This document shows, one piece after another, positions 1 to 9,272 of a stretch of 64,000 nucleotides of DNA. The notes below the pieces were generated by a model, which saw only the letters and a program-made list of their open reading frames with translations, did no database searches and was not told where the DNA came from. Origin of the DNA: Gongronella butleri. Lineage: Eukaryota; Mucoromycota; Mucoromycetes; Mucorales; Cunninghamellaceae. The stretch is from assembly GCA_025201375.1 (NCBI GenBank), contig JAIWZP010000061.1:1-64000 (forward strand). Direction: 5' to 3'. Position 1 is the first letter of the stretch. Every line of letters begins with the position of its first letter. Position numbers and translations under genes: made by a program.

Positions 1-1572
1 TCATCGTCGTCGTCATCGTCCGTGTCTCCAAGCCCATCCTCATCACTGTCTCTTTGCCTAGGCAAAAAAAAAATAAAAAAATGAGCGACACAGAGTCTTC
101 ATCCCATTTTGTACGCGCTTGCTTACCCCGGCAACGTGACGCCACCCACGTCACTCTGGCTTGTTTCCAAAAAGTGTTCGAATTTGGCCATGATATTGCT
201 GAGGTCGACGGGCATGCCGTCGGCGGAAGGCGGTGCGGCATTTGTGGAGGAATTATGGTGGGCCAAGAGGGCCTCGAGCTCGTCGGGGACCATGTCCATC
301 CACTGGGTGCTGTCCTGCGGCAGAGCCGCGCGTTCGTCGACCAATTGCGCCAATGCAGCATCCGAGTAGCCCTTGTTCAAGTTTTCGAGCCATTGCGTGA
401 GCGTCGTGTCTTCGGGTAGCAAGGTGCTCGGCCTGTCCAGAAGCAGGGCCTCATCTACCACGTCCGACGCGCCGTCTGTGTTGTGATTTGAGGGCACAGG
501 GTGTTTGGCCGCGTTGCATGCGAGCATTTCGAGGCCGCAGAGCAATTTCATGCCCAATTGGGCAGCGTCGTAATCGACATCCTTGTTGGAGCGAGGCAAC
601 ACCTTGTCAAATAAGGGTGGCGCGTAGAATCGCTGATTGACCGTTTGTGCATAGGTGGTGCGTGTCCAGGGCAAGACGACATCGACGGGGTTTTCGAGCG
701 GAAAGTGTTTCATGGTGCTGCAAGCCTTGAGGGAGACGGGGTCGCGCAAGTAAAAGGAGTCGATGGCCCAGCACAGCAGCGACGGGCATTGCATGAGCAA
801 ATACGCGGCATGTCGATTATAAACGAGGGTGCGCGCATGATGGCGCTCCTCGTTGGCCTTTTTTGGATACCCGCGCAGCCGCTGCGCCAGGACATCCTGG
901 ACCCCTGGCGACGCAAGCGTGGCTTTGGGGCGGCCGCGTACGTAGTCGATGGCATCAGCGCGCCTCAGCTTTTTGTTTCCGTGGGTGGATGCGGATGTGG
1001 CAAAAATATCGGCTGGCGTCGTGGGCAGGGGTATCAAATGCAATTGGCCGCCGGCAATGTACACTCGGTTATCGCTGTTGGACGGATCCAGCCACGAGGG
1101 GATCTGCTCGGCGGCCTCAATTAGCAGAATCTCCCCATCATTGTCGCTCAATGCAATCACCACGTCCTTGTACGCGCGCGACACCTCGTACAGAAGCGAA
1201 ATAAGCAACCATTCGTCGTTCAAGCAGTCTCCAAACCTAGACACGCCAAACAAGAACGGGTACGAAGGGTCTTTTTTCGCCAAAAAAAAAAAAGGAAATA
1301 TTAGCCATTGGATCACGCAACGGGCTTTCACCACGCCCCCCTTTTTTTTTACCTTTCTGTTCGCTTGTGACGATCGCCAGGTTGAAGCCGTCCTTTTGCC
1401 ATATGTGATCGTGCGTCCAGGGCCGCACAAAGTCAAGGATATCGCTGCGCAAACGCTCCAACGCGTCTTTTGTCGCCTGATCCGAGTCATGAGGCGGGAA
1501 GTACAAGGCATACTGCAGGTAATTGACCTGATCCACCGTGTGTCGTCCAAATATTTCAGCGAGACTGGCCAT
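1..1572 (-). CDS. Ecdysoneless (ECD/SGT1) family protein, 3' end off the window
   Basis: Members of this family (human ECD, yeast SGT1/ECM-like) act in pre-mRNA splicing, transcription and cell-cycle control; the molecular activity is not an enzyme reaction. Exons on the minus strand are 1572-1353, 1270-127 and 57-1, and the last runs off the window. The family signature is clear: an N-terminal block with the Trp-rich segment ending in IVTSEQK, then SRFGDCLNDEWLL, then the hallmark DNDGEILLIEAAE followed by WLDP and a Ser/Asp-rich segment NSDNRVYIAGGQLHLIP. The third exon begins after a TTTGCCTAG acceptor and encodes a run of Asp/Glu (DSDEDG then DDDDD), as expected for the acidic C-terminal region of ECD proteins. 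I chose the ATG at 1572 because the family starts just before this block; the open frame continues upstream only by chance. Homology is firm; the exact role here is inferred. Confidence 0.88.
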
Positions 1573-1801
1573 GGAACCAACAAAAACGGACGATCTAGCA
1601 AAAGAAAGAAGCAAAAGAAGCGCTTTTTGATGCGAATTCAGTCCAAATGCCTTTTTTTTTCGTTTGGAATTTGAAAGTCCGTCATGCTCACTTTTTCATG
1701 GATGGCGGCGCGACACGTCCAATTTCCCTCAATTGGTATCACTTTTATTCACGACAATCCATTTTTATTTTATTTGTTTACTCTTTTTAAAAAACTCCCA
1801 T

Positions 1802-3869
1802 CTAATACACCCACTTGAGAGTCTGGCCGTCCTCCTTGGTCTTGCGGTCCAAGACCTCGGTGACCTTTTGCTTGACGCCTTGCTTGCCCTTGCGGTCGCG
1901 CAAGATGTGGTCAAGAACCTCTTGCTTGGTCAGGGCATAATTGCCAACGTCAGGAGCCTCGCCGGTGACGACGCGCTTGATTTCCTCCTCACTGGGCAAC
2001 ATGTACTTGCGATGAGGGTATTGCTTAAAGTCCTTTTTGTTGAGCAGGTTAAGAGTGAGGGGCGACGGCGCATTGAAGTAATCGGCGGCGATCTTCTTGT
2101 CATCGACGGCGTCCAGCGTCGCGGGCTGCCATTCGGCCTTTTTGCCGCGGTTCACCAGCACCGAGTACACGCCTTCCTTGAAGTCATGGTCCTTGAGGAA
2201 CTTTTGCACCAAGTGGTATTCCATCTTGAAGCATTGCGCCACAGAAAGCGTGGCACCGCTGCGCAATTGTTGAAGCGTCACCTTGAGCGACGTGGGCGAC
2301 ATGCCCTGGAGCATCTTGAGCGCCGCCTGTGCCCACGCATCCGCAGCACCACCTTGCTCCTTTTTGAGCGCAGCAACAATCTCGCTCACATGGTCGTACT
2401 TGAAGCAGCTGCAAAATGGAGGGAAAAAACGAAAATGAGAATAAAAAATGAGAAACCCGGTTGCTCAATACGCCTCTTTTTTTTTCGCTTTACCGGTCAA
2501 TGGCGGCACGGATGTCGCCACCAAGAGAAAAGGTGGCCTCCTCGTCCAACTCGCCCGAGAACTCCTCAATGGCATTGTTGATCATGTCGTGCGTGGGGTT
2601 GTCCAATTCCGAGAGACGGGCCTCGAGAGCCTCAAGACGCGAGCTGGGCACGTAGTGCGTGGCAATGCCAGCGTAGATGGCATCAACACCCTTGAGGCGC
2701 GCGCCGGTCAGACCGAGGTACACGCCCAATTGGCCGTCGAGGCGAGGAAGGAAGAAGCTGCCGCCAACCTCGGGCAAAAAGCCAATCTTCGTCTCGGGCA
2801 TCGCAAACAACGTGTTCTCCGTCGCAATGCGGAACGGCGCGTGCACACTGAGACCGACGCCACCGCCCACTATTAAAAAAGAAAAAAAAAGAAGGAAAAA
2901 AACAGGAATTGATATCAGCTAGGTCTCAATTTTTCTTTCTTTCTTCCTATGCCTGCTCTTACTGGTGATGCCATCCATGATCGAGATAAAGGGCTTATCC
3001 AAGGTGGCAATCAGATGGTCCAATTGGTATTCCTCTTCAAAGAATTGGCACGCTTCATCAAACTTGCCTTCGGCGGCCAAATCGACGACAGCTAACAAAG
3101 GGGAACCATGGAGAAAATGAGCTTGGGTCGCTTTAATCTTTTACATTTCGACTTACTCTTGACGTCACCACCGGCACAAAAGGCAGTGTTGGGCTCGCTT
3201 TTGATGATGACAGCCTTTGCAAGGTCAGACTTTTCCCACGACTACAAAATACACGTAAAAATCACATTAGCCTGGTCCGATCCGCACCGCGCCGCCTAAT
3301 CCTCGACCCGATTCTTTGCTTTTTTTTGCTCCTTTTTTTTTTTTTTTTTTTTTTTTACCTGGAGAAGAGGCATCATGGCGCGCACCATGTCAATGTTCAG
3401 GGCATTGAGCTTCTTGGGGCGGTTCAACACAATCTCGCGCACACCAAGGTTCTGGCGCTGAAGCACCTCAGCCTACAATAATAATAATAAAAAAGAATGA
3501 ACACCCTCACGCGCCACAAAAAAATAAAAAGAGCCCAATGGCAAAGATTGCCAAAAGATTGCCCCCCTTTTTAGCCTACCTGAGCCTGTTCAATGTTGCT
3601 GATCGTCTCGTGGGTGGTGGACATCTGGTACAAAAAAAAAAAAGGTGAGAAGGGCAAGAAAGAGAGGTGAAAAAGCGAAAAACCACGCGAGATCCCCTAA
3701 ACCTTACCTGGCGCTTGGGTTGCAGGTGCTGCGAGGTGATCTGGAGGCGGCGTTGGGCAGCAGTCGAGCGTGACGACGATGACATTGGACGAATGAGACG
3801 TTGTGCGAGGCGAGGTTGTTGGCGGGTGAGAGCGGTGAGACCGAGTCGTGTCTGAGAAAAGCGATTCAT
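1802..3869 (-). CDS. 3-hydroxyisobutyryl-CoA hydrolase, mitochondrial (Ehd3/HIBCH type)
   Basis: Predicted to hydrolyse 3-hydroxyisobutyryl-CoA in valine breakdown; fungal members (yeast Ehd3) are also found on the mitochondrial ribosome as mS47. Exons: 3869-3708, 3624-3580, 3472-3359, 3241-3157, 3091-2963, 2869-2494, 2408-1802, giving 505 aa. Exon 1 (54 aa) is a mitochondrial presequence: many Arg, Gln and Ser, no acidic residues. The crotonase fold follows with [20 protein letters not shown], the oxyanion-hole segment [10 protein letters not shown] and [14 protein letters not shown], which carries the catalytic acidic residues. [10 protein letters not shown] and [11 protein letters not shown] are HIBCH-specific. 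The last ~100 residues (from about NAPSPLTL to the end) are the C-terminal extension typical of fungal Ehd3, absent from the ~385-aa animal enzyme. Exon 2 starts with an in-frame ATG, so an isoform without presequence is conceivable but unproven. Family assignment is very secure. Confidence 0.95.
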
Positions 3870-4168
3870 ACCAAGGCAAGACGAGAAGTAAAAGAAAAAG
3901 TGAGAGGAAGCGAAAAAAAGATGCTTCTTTTGTTTTGGCATGCCCTGTTGCACAAACATTTCAAACCCCGCTTCTTTGCCTTGCTCAACTTCAGATTTTT
4001 GTTTTTCATGTGTTCCTGATTTCTGCTGGTTGCCCCATTCGATTGTTGATGCATGAAATGTCTTTATTGTAGCTATGGATATGAATAAATATAGATAAAA
4101 TGGAATACGGGATTGAAAAAAGAAAAAAAGGTGGAGATGGGTATAAATCAGGAGGAATTGGCGCGAAT

Positions 4169-5329
4169 TTAAGCATCCAACGCGGCATTTTCAAGAGCCT
4201 GCAGGCGGCATCGTCGACGATGCTCGATCTCGTGGGGGTCCAATTCCTTGGCCTTGATTTTTTTCGCGAGTGCGGCTTGACCTTGCTGGATGAGCGTGTT
4301 CAATTGCACCTCCATCTTGGCCAGGCGGCGGTCCTGCCGCCGGTTGTAGCTTTGCTTTGAGTGTGTCGACGACGTGGTGGATTTCGCCTCGAATGATGGC
4401 GGCGCAAGCGACGCGATGCCATGAAACGAGCGAAATTGGCTTCCCGACGCGGCAGAAGCAGCCACTGCTGCAGCCGGCGTGGTCGATTCATCGTCAATCA
4501 GCGACCCCTCGTGGAACGTGTATTTTTCGTCATCATCCCAGTCGTTTTGGTCAAGAAAAAGTGCATTTTCGTACTGGTCATGGTCGTTTTTGTCGGGGAC
4601 CCGCATTTGTGTCACCTCATGGTCAGAAGCGGCGGTGGCGGCGGTGGCCCATGCCATGATGCGGTCTTGCTTGCTGTCCAAGCGGTGGAACCCCGCATCG
4701 TACATGGCACCTTCCATCAACATCAGCGGTGCACGCTCTTTTTGCTGATGCCATTGTCGAAGCTGATGAATGTCCATGATGATCTCGTCTGTCGGCGCAG
4801 GCATGCTGCTGGACGCTGCGCGAACAGACGACGCGCGCCGCAACGATCCTGCCGGGTGCTGCAACACGCGTGTGGGCTTGATAGGCTCCTGCTTGTCGAG
4901 ATCGCCGCTAAAATAGTGCAAAACAGTGATCACCATGGCCGACGTGAAAAGCAGCGCGTCCAGACATTGCTGTACCATGCGCGGCAGCGTGTCATCGTGG
5001 TCACGCTTCGTCATTGCCCCTGAAACAGGCGCAATCGGCGACGTGGGCGTCGGAGGCGCAGAAGCCATCCATTTTGCGCCGGCTTTGCTGTTGCTGCTGC
5101 CACTGCTGCTACTGCTGGTCGGCACCGGCGTAGATGATGCAGAAGACGCCCGATTGGCCATCATGGTCGTCCACGCGGCAAGCATAAACGAAATGAATCG
5201 TTGGATTTTGCCCACATCAGCCGCAGGCTTGACCTGCGCCGCTAATGGCGTGTCCCGTGGCTTGACCATGAGCGGCCGATGCTTTTTTTCGGATGCAATA
5301 GAAACTGGAGGAGACGGCAGGCCGTTCAT
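4169..5329 (-). CDS. Hypothetical protein with Ser-rich linkers and C-terminal coiled coil
   Basis: Not recognised. A single-exon frame of 386 aa starting at MNGLPSPPVSIAS. The open frame continues upstream of 5329, but only through poly-Lys and poly-Phe translated from A/T runs, so I take the ATG at 5329. Visible parts: an N-terminal basic/hydrophobic segment with FISFMLAAWTTMM (about residues 43-55), a Ser/Thr/Pro-rich linker, a hydrophobic helix LDALLFTSAMVITVLHYF (about 118-135) that could be membrane-associated, an acidic stretch DQNDWDDDEKY, an Ala-rich stretch, and a C-terminal charged coiled coil (from YNRRQDRRLAKMEVQL to the end). It lies between HIBCH and the methyltransferase, all on the minus strand. 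Codon use looks like that of the neighbours, which supports a real gene. No function is proposed. Confidence 0.6.
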   Translation of the reverse strand: MNGLPSPPVSIASEKKHRPLMVKPRDTPLAAQVKPAADVGKIQRFISFMLAAWTTMMANRASSASSTPVPTSSSSSGSSNSKAGAKWMASAPPTPTSPIAPVSGAMTKRDHDDTLPRMVQQCLDALLFTSAMVITVLHYFSGDLDKQEPIKPTRVLQHPAGSLRRASSVRAASSSMPAPTDEIIMDIHQLRQWHQQKERAPLMLMEGAMYDAGFHRLDSKQDRIMAWATAATAASDHEVTQMRVPDKNDHDQYENALFLDQNDWDDDEKYTFHEGSLIDDESTTPAAAVAASAASGSQFRSFHGIASLAPPSFEAKSTTSSTHSKQSYNRRQDRRLAKMEVQLNTLIQQGQAALAKKIKAKELDPHEIEHRRRCRLQALENAALDA

Positions 5330-5556
5330 AATAGATAAAAAAAAAAATGAAAAAAATGCAAAAATGACAGAAAAAAAAAAAGAAAACGAAAAAAAAAGGA
5401 TCGAGGTGCCCAGAAATGCGGCCATCATCACATTGACCTTATAAAGCGCGGGCGGACTCCAATTTTTGATCCATGCCCTTGCATGTGATTCAGCTCTTGG
5501 GAGATGACGGGCACTCAACGACCTCACGCCACCATCCCTCATTTGAATATTATTAT

Positions 5557-5591
<35 letters not shown>

Positions 5592-5803
5592 TTTTCATGC
5601 TTTTTCCAACGCCACATCCCATTCACACACATGGAAGCGCAGCACACCATGATAAAGGGGCCGTAAAATACAAAGGAAATCACATACAAATGCCAGGATG
5701 GATGCTTTTTTTTTTGCGTTTTGTTTGGTGGAGTACAAAATGCACATGATCATGCGATGAAAAATAAAATTCTAGGCACGGACAGCGTGTCCCAAAAAGG
5801 GGT

Positions 5804-7367
5804 TCAGAGTTTGGTGGCCATCCAAAAGGCTGAGCGGTAGACATAAGTAAGCATGCCATCCGGATTCGAGGTATAGGTGGTGTCCAAAATTCGCTCGTTC
5901 TAACAAAAAAAGAGAAATGTAAACCCTCGCCGCGCGCTCGTTTTCTCTCAAAAATACCTTGAGATCAAAGCCAATGTCCTTGGCAACGCGCTTAACCTGC
6001 TCTAAAGACAATTCCACCGACGACTCGCCAGGCACATCCTCAAAATGGTACAGCAGAGGGCCAATATTGATCCATGTGCCACCTTTTTTGAGAATCTGGT
6101 GAATCAGCTCCAAATACTCGATGATGTTGTGCGCCGTGTCGATAAAGAAGCATGTGACGATGACGTCCCAAGCACCTACGCAGCACAATGGGAAAAAAAG
6201 AGGGGATTGAGCAACGGGCTCGTGCTTTTTTTTTTTCTTGTCCTACCTTGATGCTCGGGCGTGCTGTACACCTCCAAAAAGTCGCCTGCCACCATGGAAA
6301 AGTCGGCTGTGGGCGGCAGGTTGCCAGGGACGACATCAGGGATACGCACAGGCCGTAATTGGCTCTCTGTCGTCTGAATATTGCTACACGCATGGATAAA
6401 CGGGTACGTTTCGTACGCTCCCACTTCGGTCATCTTGTTTAGAATGAAATTCGACGCAAGCAACTATCCAAAAAAAAAAGCCAAAAAGGACGCGTCAGAA
6501 TCATCGCGTCGCCTATCATTTGCACGTTTTACCATGAAAAACGTAAATTCGTTGCCTAAAAGACATTGTTAGCGACCAATGGCTGCGAGACGGCTCCTCC
6601 TTCACTCTTACCTTGGCAGCTATAGCCCTCACTGGCAATGTCGTATGCCAGGCGGCCAAGACCTGCGCCAGGCACAAGCACGCGCACGTTTCCTCTATTA
6701 AAAAGCGCGTCAATTCACTCGTTTTTTATGTAATCAAGGCACACGCACCTTTCTTCCAAGGACAGTGACGCGTGTACACTGTTGATTTCGTGCATAATTG
6801 GCTCGTAAATGACGTCGCGCTCGGGTTTACCCTAAAAAAAAAACAAGCCAATTGAGACCATGTCATGCTTTTTTTGCCATGCCTCTGGAGGCGCTTACCT
6901 CGGCAGACCAGTCGCGGAAGAACTGCTTCAGCGTGCTGCGCACCTTGTCCATGTCGGATGGCTTGACAGGCATCTCGTTGCCCTGAGAAAAAGGCACATG
7001 AAACAAAGTTAACGTGGGACAGGGGCACGCGCGTCGCCCTTTTTTTTTTTTTTTTTTTTTAACTCTCACATACCTTGCCCTTTGCTTGTTGCAAGAGATC
7101 GGCAATGTCATTGGTGGAAAAAAGGTCAGACTGCTTGACAATGTCGCGGAAAAGGCGCGCATTGGCCTCGATTTTCGTGTCAATTGTGTCGATTTTCTTG
7201 AGAACGTCCGGGATCAGGCGCTTATGACGCTCGGACAGCGCCATAAAGTCCTTGCGTCGGCGGTGGTTGCAGCGCAGCGAGTGCGTGCGATAGTACAAAA
7301 AGGCAAGAAGCACCTTTTGAAAGTGTTTCATTTCCGTCACTTCTGGGTTTTCGTCAGAGTCGCTCAT
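5804..7367 (-). CDS. Carnosine N-methyltransferase-like (N2227/CARNMT1 family)
   Basis: A SAM-dependent methyltransferase of the N2227 family; the animal enzyme makes anserine from carnosine, and the yeast homologue is YNL092W. Substrate in fungi is uncertain. Exons: 7367-7074, 6982-6899, 6831-6749, 6694-6612, 6555-6533, 6463-6247, 6175-5958, 5899-5804 (365 aa). Order of features: N-terminal helical region (EMKHFQKVLLAFLYYRTHS), STLKQFFRDWSAE, ERDVIYEPI, the SAM-binding motif I VRVLVPGAGLGRLAYDIA, GNEFTFFM, then SNFILNKMTEV, FSMVAGDFLEVY and WDVIVTCFFIDTAHN followed by GGTWINIGPLLYHFED. All of these occur in the same order in the animal enzyme. Exon 5 is only 23 nt and encodes the conserved GNEFTFFM block, so it cannot be skipped. 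It is divergently transcribed from the Sec72-like gene with a 273-bp gap. Confidence 0.93.
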
Positions 7368-7640
7368 GGTTCGTCCAAGGGAGGCGTTTGTTCAGGGGGG
7401 AGAAGGGGGAAAGGGCCAAAAAAAAAAAAAAAAAGTTATTATTAAGAGGGAAAGGAAGCGGGGAAACAGAGCAAAAAGAGCGAAACAAGCGTCAAACAGC
7501 TCGATTGACAAAGCGAGCTCTGATTGGCGGTCGGAGCGCCAATGGCTGGAATGAAAAAAAAAGAGGGTCTCTTGTGGCATGCACTTCTTCTTGTCCCTTT
7601 CTACCCCTTCCCTCCACTCACCCTCTCTATTTATTTCAAA

Positions 7641-8309
7641 ATGGCCACGGTCAACTGGGACATTACGACGTCCAATGACGGCGACCGCATCTTTTGCAAG
7701 CCGCACAGCAAGGAGACATGCACGGCGTGCAATGTGGACTGGGCGCAGCACAATCAGCTTGCCGCGACGCTCAAGCAGGTCAAGGAGCTGCCACCTCCCA
7801 ACGCGGCCAATCCGGTGCGCAATGCGCAGGTGAATCGCCTCAAGGAGGAGGGCAACAAGTACTTTAAGCAGAACAACTATACCGAGGCCATCCGCTTTTA
7901 TACCATGGCCGTCGACCTCTCGTGGTCGCGCCCCCTCTGGGAGCCGCTTGCCTTCCAATACGTCAGGGAGGAGCTCGCACCCGTCCTTAGCAATCGATCT
8001 GCCGCCCACCTCGCACTGAAGCAGTACGTTGACGCCCTCGTCGACGCAGAAATGGTCACAAGATTAAAGCGTGAATGGGCCAAGGGTAAAAAACAGCCAA
8101 AATCACGCGAAATCGCTCTTTTTTGCTGACATCTCTCTCTCCCTTTTTTTTTTACAGGTTGGTTCCGCAAGGGCAAGGCTCTTGTTGCCATGGCGCGCAA
8201 CGACGAGGCCGCCGAGGCCTTCCAGACCGGCCTGCGATTCGATCATCAGAGCGAGGAGCTCCAAAAGGCCTTGGAGGAAGTGCAGGACACCACCAAGTCG
8301 TCCGAGTAG
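7641..8309 (+). CDS. Sec72-like TPR protein of the ER translocon
   Basis: Probably the fungal Sec72-type subunit of the post-translational Sec62/63 translocon, a soluble TPR protein at the ER that can recruit Hsp70. Exons 7641-8085 and 8158-8309, 198 aa. The N-terminus has a small Cys/His segment (FCKPHSKETCTACNVDW, residues 15-31), followed by a three-repeat TPR domain: NRLKEEGNKYFKQNNYTEAI, then SRPLWEPLAFQYVREELAPV with NRSAAHLALKQYVDAL, and WFRKGKALVAMARNDEAAEA. The W-E-P-L-AFQ segment between helices of the first TPR is characteristic of Sec72 and its fungal relatives. The intron joins AKG to WFRKGK in frame. An AATAAA lies 14 bp past the stop. Other TPR co-chaperones are the alternative; the Sec72 assignment is by pattern only. 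Confidence 0.75.
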
Positions 8310-8322
8310 GCCGCAGCACTGA

Positions 8323-8328
8323 AATAAA
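8323..8328 (+). terminator. Poly(A) signal AATAAA
   Basis: A perfect AATAAA 14 bp downstream of the Sec72-like stop codon; cleavage would be expected a short way further on. Confidence 0.55.
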
Positions 8329-9087
8329 GGATACAATTGCCCGCTTGTTATGTGGAAGGCACCTTGAGAGAGAGAAAAAAGCAGATCATCTCGTCAGTTA
8401 CGCGCATTAAGGCGCGTGGGGACATTTGGAGATCAAAAGAGTGCCAATTGATACGCGTCCACGCGTCTTTCTTGGGATATACTAGCACAGTGACATAGAG
8501 TCGCGTCGAATTGTCGTCTTCATTATGTTTTAAAGTCAAATTGGTGCTTCTTGCCTAAACAATGGGTTCCACAAAATGCGGATCATAGTTTTTTTCAAAA
8601 AAAAAAAGGACATCTCGTCGTCACTGCACCATGGACAGCCAATATCATACATGCAAGATGCAACATGGCCATCGAATCATAAATTCATAATACTGTATGA
8701 TATATCAAAACATTGTGAAAAAGACATATGATACACGTTCAAAACCCGTAAAAAATCTGCGTTTCTGTAGTGGAAATTATGATATTTCTATGATAGTCAC
8801 TACGGAGCATTGTAGAATGTGACCGGTTATGCGGCCCATAAAGTGTTGGCACAGATGGGCCGACGGATGGCCAAGTAAAAAAAAAGAAAAAAAAAAGCTA
8901 CAAGAAAAATGCGAAAATAAAGAATTTCTTTTCCAGTAGTTCTTTTGTAGAAATGATATCACTTCGTGCCTTTGCTGGAAGATGCAATACGTATGTACAA
9001 TTCATTGCGCTCAATACAAGAATTGGTTATTAATTTATTAATTACCCTCGAGAAGGAAATGGTAAGAATTGTCTGCAAAATGCAAAA

Positions 9088-9113
9088 AATAATAATAATA
9101 ATAATAATAATAG
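9088..9113. repeat. (AAT)n microsatellite
   Basis: About eight uninterrupted AAT units, 160 bp upstream of the 9273 start codon. Confidence 0.9.
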
Positions 9114-9272
9114 CAGGCATCGAAAAGTTTCAGGGCCGCAGCCAAGTCTCTCCTGCTGGCCGCAGCGGACAGCGGACTTGAGATTTGTCATGAACCCCAT
9201 TTTGGGAGGTGCTCGACGGGGTTGCCCCACATTTCTTCCTCTTAAACTTTTTTTTATTTTCTTGCATGCAAC

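Larger units (their letters stand above)
8310..9272. other. Gene-free stretch with a short AAT microsatellite
   Basis: No coding region is supported. It holds the AATAAA of the Sec72-like gene at 8323-8328, A/T-rich DNA, and an (AAT)n tract at about 9088-9113 shortly upstream of the next gene. Confidence 0.6.

Noticed and set aside
1573..1601. Upstream extension of the ECD frame
   Set aside because: It is a different frame from exon 1 and has no family similarity.
5330..5689. N-terminal extension of the 4169-5329 protein
   Set aside because: Translated A/T homopolymers only (poly-Lys, poly-Phe).
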